Positions 37,191 through 45,697 of a DNA stretch of 64,000 nucleotides are shown in pieces. The position numbers and the translations under genes were made by a program. How positions within the stretch are numbered: the first letter of the stretch is position 1; the number at the start of each line of letters is the position of its first letter. The notes under the pieces are model-generated. The model searched no databases, was not told the origin of the DNA, and saw only the letters and a program-made list of their open reading frames with translations. Source of the DNA: Thalassotalea marina (GTDB lineage: Bacteria > Pseudomonadota > Gammaproteobacteria > Enterobacterales > Alteromonadaceae); assembly GCF_014656435.1 (NCBI RefSeq), contig NZ_BNCK01000002.1, positions 365,475 through 429,474 of the forward strand, in the 5' to 3' direction.

Positions 37191-37763
37191 ATGCCAGTGA
37201 ATATTCTAATTGTCAGTGATATTTTTGGTTTAAATGATTCAACAGATTTTATCTCTCAGTTTTTATCCTCTCTTGGGCATATCAAAGTATTTGATCCATA
37301 TGAAACCCAGAAAATGCACTTTAGTGATGAGCAACAAGCTTATGACTACTTTACTTCAATTGGTGGTGTAAATAACTATGCAGATAAGCTTATTTGCTCA
37401 TTACAATTAGGTGAAGTGGTTGATTTTGCTATCGGCTTTAGTGTTGGGGGCTCGGCGCTTTGGCAAATTTCAAGTGTAATGCAAAAGCCTTTAATCAAAA
37501 GGCAAATGTGTTTTTATCCTAACCAAGTAAGGCACATGACTCACCTATCCCCCCAATGCGCAACAACAGTTTTATTACCTCAGAGTGAGCAACATTTTTG
37601 TGTGCAAACATTAGCAAAGAACATACAAAACAAGGCGTTAGTTGATGTAAGCTTTGTGGAAGCCTTACATGGCTTTATGAATGAAAGCTCGCAATACTTT
37701 AACGCAGTAGCTCGTCAAGCTTGGTTAGATAAAATCAAAGATACCGTACAAGGTAAAAATTAA
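37191..37763 (+). CDS. Dienelactone-hydrolase-like alpha/beta hydrolase
   Basis: A 190-aa single-domain alpha/beta hydrolase. The nucleophile elbow is G-F-S-V-G-G with Ser84, and a late histidine at 160 (ALHGFMN) completes the expected triad; classic dienelactone hydrolases use cysteine instead. The N-terminus MPVNILIVSDIFGLNDST matches the family opening strand and DIFG motif. Shorter than typical family members (about 230-250 aa). Convergent with arfB, overlapping it by 4 bp. Substrate unknown. Confidence 0.75.
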   Translation: MPVNILIVSDIFGLNDSTDFISQFLSSLGHIKVFDPYETQKMHFSDEQQAYDYFTSIGGVNNYADKLICSLQLGEVVDFAIGFSVGGSALWQISSVMQKPLIKRQMCFYPNQVRHMTHLSPQCATTVLLPQSEQHFCVQTLAKNIQNKALVDVSFVEALHGFMNESSQYFNAVARQAWLDKIKDTVQGKN

Positions 37764-38173
37764 TAGTTTACTTTGCCGCGCAATACTTTGGTATTACCAC
37801 GTTTACTTTTACTGTCCATGCGCTTGGTTTGAGAGCTTTTAGTTGGTTTGGTGGCGCGTCTCTTTTTTTGCACCACCATCGCAGATAAAATAAGCTCTTT
37901 GAGTCTGTCTAACGCATCTTGTTTGTTTTTTTCTTGTGTTCTAAATGACTGTGCTTTAATGACGATAACACCATCTGAGCTAATTCTCGCGTCTGACAAT
38001 GCCAACAGTTTTTCTTTATAAACTGCAGGCAAAGAAGAACGTTTGATATCGAATCTTAAGTGAATTGCAGTGGCCACCTTATTTACATTTTGGCCGCCAC
38101 TGCCTTGAGAGCGAATCGCGTTTAGCTCAATTTCCCATTCAGCTAATTCAACCGTGTTTGAAATTTTGAGCAT
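37760..38173 (-). CDS. arfB: Alternative ribosome-rescue factor ArfB (peptidyl-tRNA hydrolase)
   Basis: Releases stalled peptides from ribosomes lacking a stop codon. The catalytic GGQ is at 26-28 in RSQGSGGQNVNKV, and the basic C-terminal tail that enters the empty mRNA channel is present (KKRRATKPTKSSQTKRMDSK). 137 aa, family length about 140. Single gene on the minus strand. Confidence 0.95.
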   Translation of the reverse strand: MLKISNTVELAEWEIELNAIRSQGSGGQNVNKVATAIHLRFDIKRSSLPAVYKEKLLALSDARISSDGVIVIKAQSFRTQEKNKQDALDRLKELILSAMVVQKKRRATKPTKSSQTKRMDSKSKRGNTKVLRGKVNY

Positions 38174-38217
38174 AAGCGCTGTTTACCGTATTTTTTCTCT
38201 AGTTTAATAATAGGTTA

Positions 38218-39042
38218 TTAGTTAGCTTTTGTTTCTTCGAAGGCATCAACGACTTCTTGCTGTTCTATAGAAACTTCTTGATCTTGAGCATGTTTGACTC
38301 CGGCGGCAATACCGATAGAAAGGCCAAAACTGAAAACAAAAAGTAGCATTGCGAGAATATAGCTAACCAAAGATCTAACAAGGTTTGGCAGCCATTTTCC
38401 ATCAAAAAATGTGGTATATGCGTATATGCAGAAAACAAAACCAATGAGTGTAGTAACAGCTATGCCACTAGGGGTGTTATACCAACCAAGTCCAACGAGT
38501 ATTGCTGTCACCCAGGTAATATGTGCACTTGGCAAAATAGCTAAAATATAAAGTTCAAAAATATTAAAATCCTGTTTTCGAAAAAATATCCGTAACACCA
38601 ATGCAAATACTGCCGCATAAAAAAACACGATAAAAAATTGAGAGCTATCGATTAAGTTTCGAAGTGTTGCGCTAAACTGCTTGTCATCTTCACTTTTCGT
38701 TGACGAAATTTCACCGAATGCTTGAAAGTCCGACAATGAGTTATTTGTGAATGCGGAAATAAATACGGTCACAGTAACAACCCATAAAGCATACTTTATT
38801 GGATTAAAATAGCGCTCTCGTTTACCTTCAACATAATCACGACACACTTTACCTGGGGCAATAGTCAACATTTTAAAGGTATGTAGAAAGGGCGACCTAA
38901 ACTCAAGCAGCCCCATTTGTATGGTTCTCATAAGCTCTTTAAAGGTAATTCTTACCGCTTTAGGTTGACCACAATGCCCACAAAATGGGGTAGTTAATGG
39001 TTCGTCACAATTTTTACAGCTTGTTTGATTGTTAAAATCCAT
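38218..39042 (-). CDS. DUF3667 membrane protein with zinc-ribbon
   Basis: The open frame reaches back to 39141, but the ATG at 39042 (MDFNNQTSCKNCDEPL) is preferred because the zinc ribbon starts there. Cysteine pairs C-K-N-C and C-G-H-C (about residues 9-27) form the ribbon. The DUF3667 signature follows (LLEFRSPFLHTFKMLTIAPG, YVEGKRERYFNPIKYALW), then about four to five transmembrane helices. About 274 aa from the chosen start. Function unknown; the family is common in Bacteroidota and also occurs in marine gammaproteobacteria. No strong ribosome site. Confidence 0.75.
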   Translation of the reverse strand: MDFNNQTSCKNCDEPLTTPFCGHCGQPKAVRITFKELMRTIQMGLLEFRSPFLHTFKMLTIAPGKVCRDYVEGKRERYFNPIKYALWVVTVTVFISAFTNNSLSDFQAFGEISSTKSEDDKQFSATLRNLIDSSQFFIVFFYAAVFALVLRIFFRKQDFNIFELYILAILPSAHITWVTAILVGLGWYNTPSGIAVTTLIGFVFCIYAYTTFFDGKWLPNLVRSLVSYILAMLLFVFSFGLSIGIAAGVKHAQDQEVSIEQQEVVDAFEETKAN

Positions 39043-39236
39043 AATACAACAATAAGTTAATACAAAATTAGTGGGGCGAATTCTCGCTAACTGATTAAAT
39101 TGTGTCAAAACTATTTGTAAATAAAATGTTGAAAAGAACAAAAAGTGAGCTGAATTGCGGTGGAATTAAAAAATGTGACTATAATTTTTAAAGTTACGTT
39201 TTTATGACAAGAAGTCACCATCTGCAAGGAGCGCTT

Positions 39237-40106
39237 ATGTCTATTCGAACTGCTTTTTTATCTATCTCTTTTCTAGTGTTTATCGCCATGGCTGCAATGT
39301 CTATCATGTTATGGCAAACCAGTAACAAAATTGCCGACTTAGGCCACCAGTACGCAGACTCTAAGGCTATTATGAATGACATGCTGATGTTAAGGCGTCA
39401 TGAAAAGGATTTTTTACTGCGTAAAGAAGAAAAGTATGTCGAAAAATTTAATCAACGCTTAGAGGATATGCGCGGTAATATTTTGCGCTTATCTTCACAG
39501 CTTAAATATGCCCCCGAGCTCCAATTAGCCTTATCTGAATCGCTAAATTTACTCAATAATTACCAGCTAAAACTAGAACAGTTAGTTGAACTTGATAGAA
39601 CTATTGGTTTTACCGGTAAAGAAGGATTACGGGCACAATTAAACCAAGCGGAATTAGACTTGCACCAAGGGGTTTTAGAGAGTAACGACAAACATGCTTT
39701 GGCTAATATTTTACGTGTTGTGTTGTTAGAAAACGACTTTCAATCTGATTATGACCTAACAGTTAAATCGTTAGTGCACCAAGAAATAACAGGGGCACAA
39801 AACTATTTTCGTCAGGTTAATCACAGTATGGTACCCAAGGTTGAGCAATTTGAAACAGTTGCAGCAAAGCTTACTCAGGCTCTTATCGACCGTGGCCTAG
39901 ATCAAAACTTGGGTAAGCGTGGAGAATTGCGCCAAAGTATTCATGAAGTTGAAGCTCGCATGTTGGAGGTTAGTGGTAACTTGTCAAACACTATAGAGTC
40001 ATCATTAATCAGCTCTCAAAAGCAAGGTGTTTCCATGGCGATTTTTCTCACGGGGTTAATAGCTTCTGTACTGCTGTGGCAAACGTTTCGTTTATTGCGA
40101 AGATAA
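39237..40106 (+). CDS. Methyl-accepting chemotaxis protein, N-terminal half (interrupted gene)
   Basis: Ligand-binding half of a chemoreceptor. ATG at 39237 follows a perfect AAGGAG; the frame opens earlier at 39204. TM1 is at about 5-25 (FLSISFLVFIAMAAMSIML), followed by a long helical periplasmic domain with MLMLRRHEKDFLLRKEEKY (about 50-68), typical of helical-bimodular sensors, and TM2 near the end (MAIFLTGLIASVLLWQTF). It stops with TAA at 40104-40106 just where the HAMP linker should begin. The missing half follows in the same frame at 40125, so this is one receptor gene broken by an in-frame stop. Confidence 0.85.
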   Translation: MSIRTAFLSISFLVFIAMAAMSIMLWQTSNKIADLGHQYADSKAIMNDMLMLRRHEKDFLLRKEEKYVEKFNQRLEDMRGNILRLSSQLKYAPELQLALSESLNLLNNYQLKLEQLVELDRTIGFTGKEGLRAQLNQAELDLHQGVLESNDKHALANILRVVLLENDFQSDYDLTVKSLVHQEITGAQNYFRQVNHSMVPKVEQFETVAAKLTQALIDRGLDQNLGKRGELRQSIHEVEARMLEVSGNLSNTIESSLISSQKQGVSMAIFLTGLIASVLLWQTFRLLRR

Positions 40107-40124
40107 AGTGTAACGAACAATAAA

Positions 40125-41084
40125 ATGCACGATATTAGCCATGGTGGTGGCGACTTAACTAAACATTTAGAAGTTGGAGGAGAAGACGAAGTCAGTGAAC
40201 TGGCACATTCGGTCAATGAATTTATCGATACTACGGCTGGTTTAGTGCGCGAAATTAAAGAAAAAGGTAGCCATGTGGAAGAGGGCGCACATCATTCATT
40301 GGAGCTTAACCGTCGCTCGATGGAAGCCGTAGAAGATCAACGCAACAATACATTAGCGGTTAATCAAGCCGTTCATGAGCTAGTGCAATCTGTCACTTTA
40401 ATTGCCGACAGTTCAGTGTCGGTGCAAAACAGTATTAGTCACGCCGACAAAGAAATGCAAAACGGTGAAAGCCTGATGACAAATGCGTCAGATCAGATGA
40501 CAACATTGCGCTCTCAAATTCAAGAAAACTCTGAACTAATGAACCAATTATGTGAGTCAAGCAATGAGATTGGTAATGTTACTAGTGTTATTCGCGCCAT
40601 TACCGAACAAACCAATTTGCTTGCACTAAATGCCGCTATTGAGGCTGCGCGCGCTGGTGAAAGTGGTCGAGGGTTTGCAGTGGTTGCAGATGAAGTGCGC
40701 TCGTTAGCACAACGCACACAGGCAAGCACGGTAGAAATTGAACGTATGATCCAAGAGTTGCAGCTCAAAGTGAGAGATTCTGAAGCAAAAATGCTCGAAA
40801 GTGCTGATATGAGTCAGGTGACAACCGACAAAATTGTATCAGCGACACACTCTATTCACGAAAATAGAAAAGCAATGAATGAAGTGAGACAAATGATCGA
40901 ACAGATTGCCGGAGCTACGGAGGAACAGCGCCATACGGTACAAAATGTTGAAGATGCTACACGCAATATTTTAGTTGCCGCAGAGCAGCTGTTAGTTGAC
41001 TCCAGCGAAAATTGCCGCAATTGTGAGTCATTAGAGAAAGACGCACACCAAATGCGTGAAGATGTGGAAAAATTTGTTGTCTAG
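40125..41084 (+). CDS. Methyl-accepting chemotaxis protein, signalling half (interrupted gene)
   Basis: HAMP remainder ([26 protein letters not shown] in parts [13 protein letters not shown] and [14 protein letters not shown]) and the conserved signalling tip [20 protein letters not shown] with [18 protein letters not shown] (about 160-205). The frame is the same as the preceding half; six codons (SVTNNK) separate the TAA from this ATG. The HAMP start also looks about 6-8 codons short, so a small deletion may accompany the stop. No ribosome site precedes the ATG. As a soluble fragment it is unlikely to work normally; pseudogene is the default reading. Confidence 0.8.
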   Translation: MHDISHGGGDLTKHLEVGGEDEVSELAHSVNEFIDTTAGLVREIKEKGSHVEEGAHHSLELNRRSMEAVEDQRNNTLAVNQAVHELVQSVTLIADSSVSVQNSISHADKEMQNGESLMTNASDQMTTLRSQIQENSELMNQLCESSNEIGNVTSVIRAITEQTNLLALNAAIEAARAGESGRGFAVVADEVRSLAQRTQASTVEIERMIQELQLKVRDSEAKMLESADMSQVTTDKIVSATHSIHENRKAMNEVRQMIEQIAGATEEQRHTVQNVEDATRNILVAAEQLLVDSSENCRNCESLEKDAHQMREDVEKFVV

Positions 41085-41182
41085 TTAACCTCAGCTTCGA
41101 CCTAGAAATATAAGAGACTGCTAACTTATTGTTTTCTTTGATTTAGCACTATTTCTTATACAAACCTCAGGTTAGTTAACCT

Positions 41183-41226
41183 CATCGCTGCAGTTTAATA
41201 TGTGTTGCAGCGATGAAGATGTTTTT
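41183..41226 (+). terminator. Terminator-like hairpin between the chemoreceptor and the SIMPL gene
   Basis: Perfect 10-bp stem CATCGCTGCA (41183-41192) / TGCAGCGATG (41206-41215), 13-base loop, followed after a few bases by GTTTTTG on the plus strand. It lies about 100 bp after the chemoreceptor stop. Confidence 0.5.
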
Positions 41227-41228
41227 GT

Positions 41229-41945
41229 TTAATCTGATAAATAATACTCAACCGTAGAAACTACACGGATCTTTTTAATATGGGGGTTATTTTTATCACG
41301 TGCTGATATTGAAAATTGCCCCTGAGATGCTCGCTTTATTTTGCCTAAACTACTGCTAGAATCTTCGGCGAATTTATTGGCAACCTCTCGTGCATTCTTA
41401 GTGGCTTCTTCCACCATTTCAGGTTTTATTTTATTGAGGTTCGCATAGATGTATTCCGTTTGAGATTGGTAGTCGCCAGCTGTTAACACTATGCCTTGTT
41501 TGCCCAGCTCAGACAATTTACTCATTACCTGTCTAACCAGTTCTATCTCTTTTGAATACACAGTAACATTTTGCCTTGCGGTATAACGAAACTCCGCTCT
41601 ACCTTCATTACCCCATTGTTGTGCAGATTTATCAGTAATAGAAGGGGAGGCAAATGAGATGTCCTTTTGATTGATACCATTGGTTTCTAAAAAGCTGCTA
41701 ATGCTTTTTGCGTTGGCATCCAAAGATTCGTATAACTGTTTAAGGTCATTACTGGCAGCACTGAATTGAATTGGCCAGATAACGAGATCTGCTAAAACTT
41801 CTCTTTCTGAAAGCCCTTTAACCGTAACGGTTCGTTCATATTCCTTTATAGAAATAGCGGCTTTTGACAGGACAACTCCTAGAAGGGTAAGACCTAAAAA
41901 TATACCTAAAGCTAAAAACAGGTTATTGCCTGATTTTTGATTCAT
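41229..41945 (-). CDS. SIMPL-domain (DUF541) periplasmic or membrane-anchored protein
   Basis: A 238-aa protein with an N-terminal hydrophobic helix (about 10-28, LFLALGIFLGLTLLGVVLS), then the SIMPL/DUF541 domain: VTVKGLSEREVLADLVIWPI and SKLSELGKQGIVLTAGDY. The ATG has a good AGGAA site. Members of this family are exported and of unknown role; some are linked to oxidative-stress survival. No lipobox. Separate from its neighbour by 29 bp on the same strand, so it is likely downstream of the propeller lipoprotein gene in one transcript. Confidence 0.85.
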   Translation of the reverse strand: MNQKSGNNLFLALGIFLGLTLLGVVLSKAAISIKEYERTVTVKGLSEREVLADLVIWPIQFSAASNDLKQLYESLDANAKSISSFLETNGINQKDISFASPSITDKSAQQWGNEGRAEFRYTARQNVTVYSKEIELVRQVMSKLSELGKQGIVLTAGDYQSQTEYIYANLNKIKPEMVEEATKNAREVANKFAEDSSSSLGKIKRASQGQFSISARDKNNPHIKKIRVVSTVEYYLSD

Positions 41946-41974
41946 TGTTTTTCCTATTAATGGTGCGTTGCTGT

Positions 41975-42889
41975 TTATTTTGCGCTGTTAAGTATTAACC
42001 TTGCCTTAATCCATGAAGCTTGTGAAGCGCCGGTAATCAGCTTTTGTAATTCACTGCCGTCATGATTCATTTTGTATATGTCGGAAAATTGATTTGGCAC
42101 ATTTGAAGTAAATACAATTTCTTCACCATTTGAAGACCAAGATGGGTTCCAGTCGTCAACATTGTTATTGGTCAGACGTTTTTGGTTAGTACCGTCTATG
42201 TTCATGGTATAAATTTCTCTGTTACCATCCCTATTAGACATAAACACAATTTTTTGTTCGTTAGGTGAAATATCGGGATACCAATTTTCGGCGTCATTAT
42301 GGGTTATTTGGACTAAATTAGAGCCGTCGCGGTTTGCGATATAAATGGCGCTAGTTTTATCCTGAGTAAAAAATAATATTCTATTTTTAGAGATGAATTT
42401 AGGCCCTAAACCTCGAAGCGATTTTACTTGGTGTGTATTCGAGCCATCCGCAGCAGCAAGCCAAATTTCATTTTGCCACTCACCTTGCTCATTTTTGTAT
42501 TCTCGAGCAAAAGTAATGTTTTGACTATCAGCAGACCAAGATGGAGCGCTGTCCCAAACGTTTGGTGTATTTGTAATTCGGCGAATGCCTGAGCCATCGA
42601 GATTAATAATATGGATAGACCAAGTTTTGTTGTTATCGTATTTACCATAGAAAGCCATTTTTGTTCCATCTGGAGAAACCGATGGGTAACCTTCTATTTT
42701 GATCAGGTTGGTCACTTGTTTGGCGTAGTTACCATCTGCATCAGCAAAATGAATGTGGCGTTCGTCATTGTTTTTGTATGAGAACGCGATGGAATAAGCA
42801 GAATCTTGGGGGGGAGGGGATAGTTGACATCCGGATAACACAACAGTCGATGATAAAAGTATACCTGCTAAAATCTCTCTTCGTTTCAC
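41975..42889 (-). CDS. TolB-like beta-propeller lipoprotein
   Basis: Starts with GTG at 42889 behind AGGATAAATTAGAC. The leader has a lipobox L-S-G-C (Cys20), so the protein is a lipoprotein. The rest is a run of PD40/WD40-like TolB repeats, such as YPSVSPDGTKMAFYGKYD, APSWSADSQNITFAREY, YPDISPNEQKIVFMSNRDG and NPSWSSNGEEIVFTSN. 304 aa. Not TolB of the Tol-Pal system (which is larger and lies with pal). Function unknown. Confidence 0.85.
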   Translation of the reverse strand: MKRREILAGILLSSTVVLSGCQLSPPPQDSAYSIAFSYKNNDERHIHFADADGNYAKQVTNLIKIEGYPSVSPDGTKMAFYGKYDNNKTWSIHIINLDGSGIRRITNTPNVWDSAPSWSADSQNITFAREYKNEQGEWQNEIWLAAADGSNTHQVKSLRGLGPKFISKNRILFFTQDKTSAIYIANRDGSNLVQITHNDAENWYPDISPNEQKIVFMSNRDGNREIYTMNIDGTNQKRLTNNNVDDWNPSWSSNGEEIVFTSNVPNQFSDIYKMNHDGSELQKLITGASQASWIKARLILNSAK

Positions 42890-43037
42890 GTCTAATTTAT
42901 CCTAATGCTGATTTTGATGTCGAATATCATTACGATAAACTAAATGATAAATAAACCAAAAGAGATAAATGTAACATAACGCTTAAAAAGCCTATTGCAC
43001 TTAAAATAACGTTTAAATGCAATAAGGGAAAACTGGA

Positions 43038-44528
43038 TTAGTTTTTTACGAACACTACATTATCGTATGTTAGGCCAGTGACTTGTTGATTATTGACCGA
43101 GAATTGAATAATTTCGCCGTTATTAGGAATAAGCTCAACTCGCATTGTGTCAGGTTTGGTATAAGCCGTTGCGATTGTTGACAGGTGACCCCAAGAAACA
43201 TTTAGGCTGTTATTATCATCTTTTGTAATTAGCACTTCACCCAATAGTGGATGTTTGTAGCTTCCTGTATAGCTGTGTTTTTCTAATGATAATTGCCACT
43301 TTCTTTCAGCCAATTTTTTTTGTTGCTTTGCTAATTGCAGTGAAAGCTGATTAAGTTTGTTTCTTAATGTGTTAGCCTCTGCTTTTGCGGTAATGTTAGC
43401 GTTTTTGTCATCTAGTAACAGGCTATAAATTTGCTTCGCAATAATGCCTGTGAATTTTGAACTCAACATATCTTCGTTATTTAAAATGACCACACCAATG
43501 TTTTTTTCTGGCATAAAAGACAAGTGCGAATGAGTACCTGCATAGCCGCCAAAATGATGATACAAAGTTTCATTCAAATATGGCCCTACATACCAACCCC
43601 ATGCATATTGCTCACGTTTAAATTCACCGTAACTTTTATTAAGTGATGCTAATGGCTGTTGTGATTTTTTGATGACTTCAACAGGGAACACTTGTTTTCC
43701 GTTAACTTTGCCTTGATTAAGCTGAGCAATTAAAAAAGAAGCCATGTCCTTTGCTGAGCTGACCATCCCGCCGGCAGAATGCATCGTGTCGTTGTATTTT
43801 GATAAATACAGTGGTTCCTGTTCAGGCTTTGATATGGAATATGGTTTTGTTTTCTGCCAGTGTTTTTTATCGATATCTGATATAAATGCCGAAGTATGTG
43901 CCAGTGAAAGTGGCTGAAAAACAGTTTTATCTAACAGTGTTTGCCAAGGCATTTGCTCCGTCTGGTCTACCCAAACACTCAAAATATTGTAGCCAACATT
44001 GGAATAGTCAAATGTGCCTAGTGGCGCTTGACTGTTAGGGTAACTATTTGCAACTAGCTGTTGGCGCTCTGTTAAACTATGACCACCTCGATATGCACTG
44101 ATCATGGCAAGTGGGCTGTTATCAATTCCCATGGTATGTGATAACAAGTGTTTTACCGTCACTTGCTTAGCATCGATATTGGCGAAGTTTAGTTTTGGAA
44201 ATAAAGTTGCCATTGTTGTGGATTCGTCGATTTGGCCTTGCTGCTCTTTTAATAACATTGATAAAGCAAAATAAGGTTTGGTAATTGAGGCGATATAAAA
44301 AGGCGTGGCGGCATTTACTTCTGTTTTGTTTTCTATGTCACTATAACCAAAATAGCCTTGGTAAATTATTTCGTCACCTTTAACTACTGCGATAGCTGTA
44401 CCGTAAGGAAAGTTGGTTTGCTGCTTCATGTCGTTAACTAAGTTAGTCACTTCGCTAAAGTCTGTTGCATTACTTGTTGTCATACCAGCGGCAAAACAAA
44501 GTGCCGTAAATGTTTTTATCACTTTCAT
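43038..44528 (-). CDS. Serine hydrolase, class C beta-lactamase / PBP4* family
   Basis: Exported serine hydrolase. Signal peptide (about 1-21). The SxxK motif is S81-I-T-K84, the Y-x-N equivalent is Y-S-N in FDYSNVGYN (about residue 170), and the third motif is HHFGGYAGT (about 336). The last 120 residues form an extra beta-rich domain (SYTGSYKHPLLGEVLIT) as in many ABC-transporter-linked peptidases. 496 aa. Starts 4 bp inside the TrmB regulator gene, so they are translationally coupled. May be a D-aminopeptidase or an esterase; true lactamase activity is unlikely. Confidence 0.88.
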   Translation of the reverse strand: MKVIKTFTALCFAAGMTTSNATDFSEVTNLVNDMKQQTNFPYGTAIAVVKGDEIIYQGYFGYSDIENKTEVNAATPFYIASITKPYFALSMLLKEQQGQIDESTTMATLFPKLNFANIDAKQVTVKHLLSHTMGIDNSPLAMISAYRGGHSLTERQQLVANSYPNSQAPLGTFDYSNVGYNILSVWVDQTEQMPWQTLLDKTVFQPLSLAHTSAFISDIDKKHWQKTKPYSISKPEQEPLYLSKYNDTMHSAGGMVSSAKDMASFLIAQLNQGKVNGKQVFPVEVIKKSQQPLASLNKSYGEFKREQYAWGWYVGPYLNETLYHHFGGYAGTHSHLSFMPEKNIGVVILNNEDMLSSKFTGIIAKQIYSLLLDDKNANITAKAEANTLRNKLNQLSLQLAKQQKKLAERKWQLSLEKHSYTGSYKHPLLGEVLITKDDNNSLNVSWGHLSTIATAYTKPDTMRVELIPNNGEIIQFSVNNQQVTGLTYDNVVFVKN

Positions 44529-45400
44529 ATGTTCCCCTGACGTATATTTTTATATTGGTTGTAATATTGTTGAAATACTTGGTTTTCTGTAGAAATTGGG
44601 TGCAGATGTGCTGTTTGATCGAGAAGCTTTTGTACTCCTTGATAGTCTTTATTGGGCATTAATTGTTTAACACCGGTTAAGACAATTTCATAAAGTAAAC
44701 CACTGTATATATTGAACGCCATTAATACACTATTTGAGCGGTAGGCTTGAACAACATGATGTCCATCTAAGGTTATATTAGCCATCACCATGGCGTTACC
44801 ATCAGCGGCAAAAGTAAATGCTGTGTCATTAGTTTTTGCGAAAATTTCTTCTCCATTTTCCCTTAACATGATGTTGACCCCTTTTAAGTCACTTGGCTGA
44901 TATAGTTTTAGCCAAATTTCCACTCCGCGATTGGCTGCTGCTTCAAGTGCGGCCTTAAACCAATTCAGTGCTCTAGGATCAATATCTGCTAATAAGGTGT
45001 GTTGTGCGTTGTTGATTAACGCCAGTGTTTGGGCTTTTACTTGCTCTGCTTGCTCTATTTGAAATACTTGCTCATGTTGATCATCATGTGGTTTAAAGTT
45101 TTCTAAGTTTTTAGCTAAAGTCTGCCAAGTATCATCAAACTGTTTTTTACGGCGCTCTAATAATTGTTGCCAATGCACAGCAATACAGCGTTTTTTATTA
45201 CTTATCGAATACTCAATTGCACCTTTTAGGCTCAATGCTTCAATGGCCTTATAAACATTGGCTGCTGCTTTATTAATGCCTTTGGCAATGGCGTAACCTG
45301 TCTGCTCACCATAAACAAGTAAATATAAATAGATTTCAGCTTCGAGTGAGTTAAAGCCCATTTCAATCAGTTGCTGTGTTATTTCTTGTCGTTTTTCCAT
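44525..45400 (-). CDS. TrmB-family transcriptional regulator
   Basis: Winged-helix regulator of the TrmB type, which is chiefly archaeal. The N-terminal TrmB helix-turn-helix is clear (MGFNSLEAEIYLYLLVYGEQ, then GYAIAKGINKAAANVYKAIEAL, about 14-60), followed by a coiled segment and a PLD-like effector domain (LLADIDPRALNWFKAALEAA). 291 aa. It overlaps the serine hydrolase gene and diverges from the ABC transporter operon. A 24-bp dyad lies 11 bp upstream of its ATG and is a likely autoregulatory site. Confidence 0.85.
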   Translation of the reverse strand: MEKRQEITQQLIEMGFNSLEAEIYLYLLVYGEQTGYAIAKGINKAAANVYKAIEALSLKGAIEYSISNKKRCIAVHWQQLLERRKKQFDDTWQTLAKNLENFKPHDDQHEQVFQIEQAEQVKAQTLALINNAQHTLLADIDPRALNWFKAALEAAANRGVEIWLKLYQPSDLKGVNIMLRENGEEIFAKTNDTAFTFAADGNAMVMANITLDGHHVVQAYRSNSVLMAFNIYSGLLYEIVLTGVKQLMPNKDYQGVQKLLDQTAHLHPISTENQVFQQYYNQYKNIRQGNI

Positions 45401-45410
45401 ATTGATACTT

Positions 45411-45434
45411 TATTAGTAGCTGTAACTACTAATA
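45411..45434. promoter_or_regulatory. Operator-like dyad before the TrmB gene
   Basis: Perfect 9-bp arms TATTAGTAG and CTACTAATA around a 6-base centre (CTGTAA). It begins 11 bp upstream of the TrmB start codon, in the divergent region toward the ABC operon. TrmB-type proteins bind dyads of this size. Confidence 0.6.
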
Positions 45435-45643
45435 TGTGGTTTTGTTTAAATTTTAGCAATTAACTATTTGTAAATGAGTGTGACAAATCAAAGAGCACTC
45501 GCAATTGAGCCTTTGTTTATGCATGCTTTAGGCGGAAGATTTTTAAAAATGAATTTACAAGATGAACTTGTACATAATGGATGTTGTCAATTAACCTTGT
45601 GTTTGTAATAGATTTGTTAAACGACTGACTAATAAAAATAATC

Positions 45644-45662
45644 ATAAGCAACGTTTGCTTAT
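45644..45662. promoter_or_regulatory. Operator-like dyad before the ABC transporter operon
   Basis: Perfect 8-bp arms ATAAGCAA and TTGCTTAT with a 3-base centre CGT, ending 35 bp upstream of the ATPase start. It is unrelated in sequence to the dyad before the TrmB gene. Confidence 0.5.
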
Positions 45663-45697
45663 TACTTAATAATAAAAATAACGCAGGAAGGAATAAC

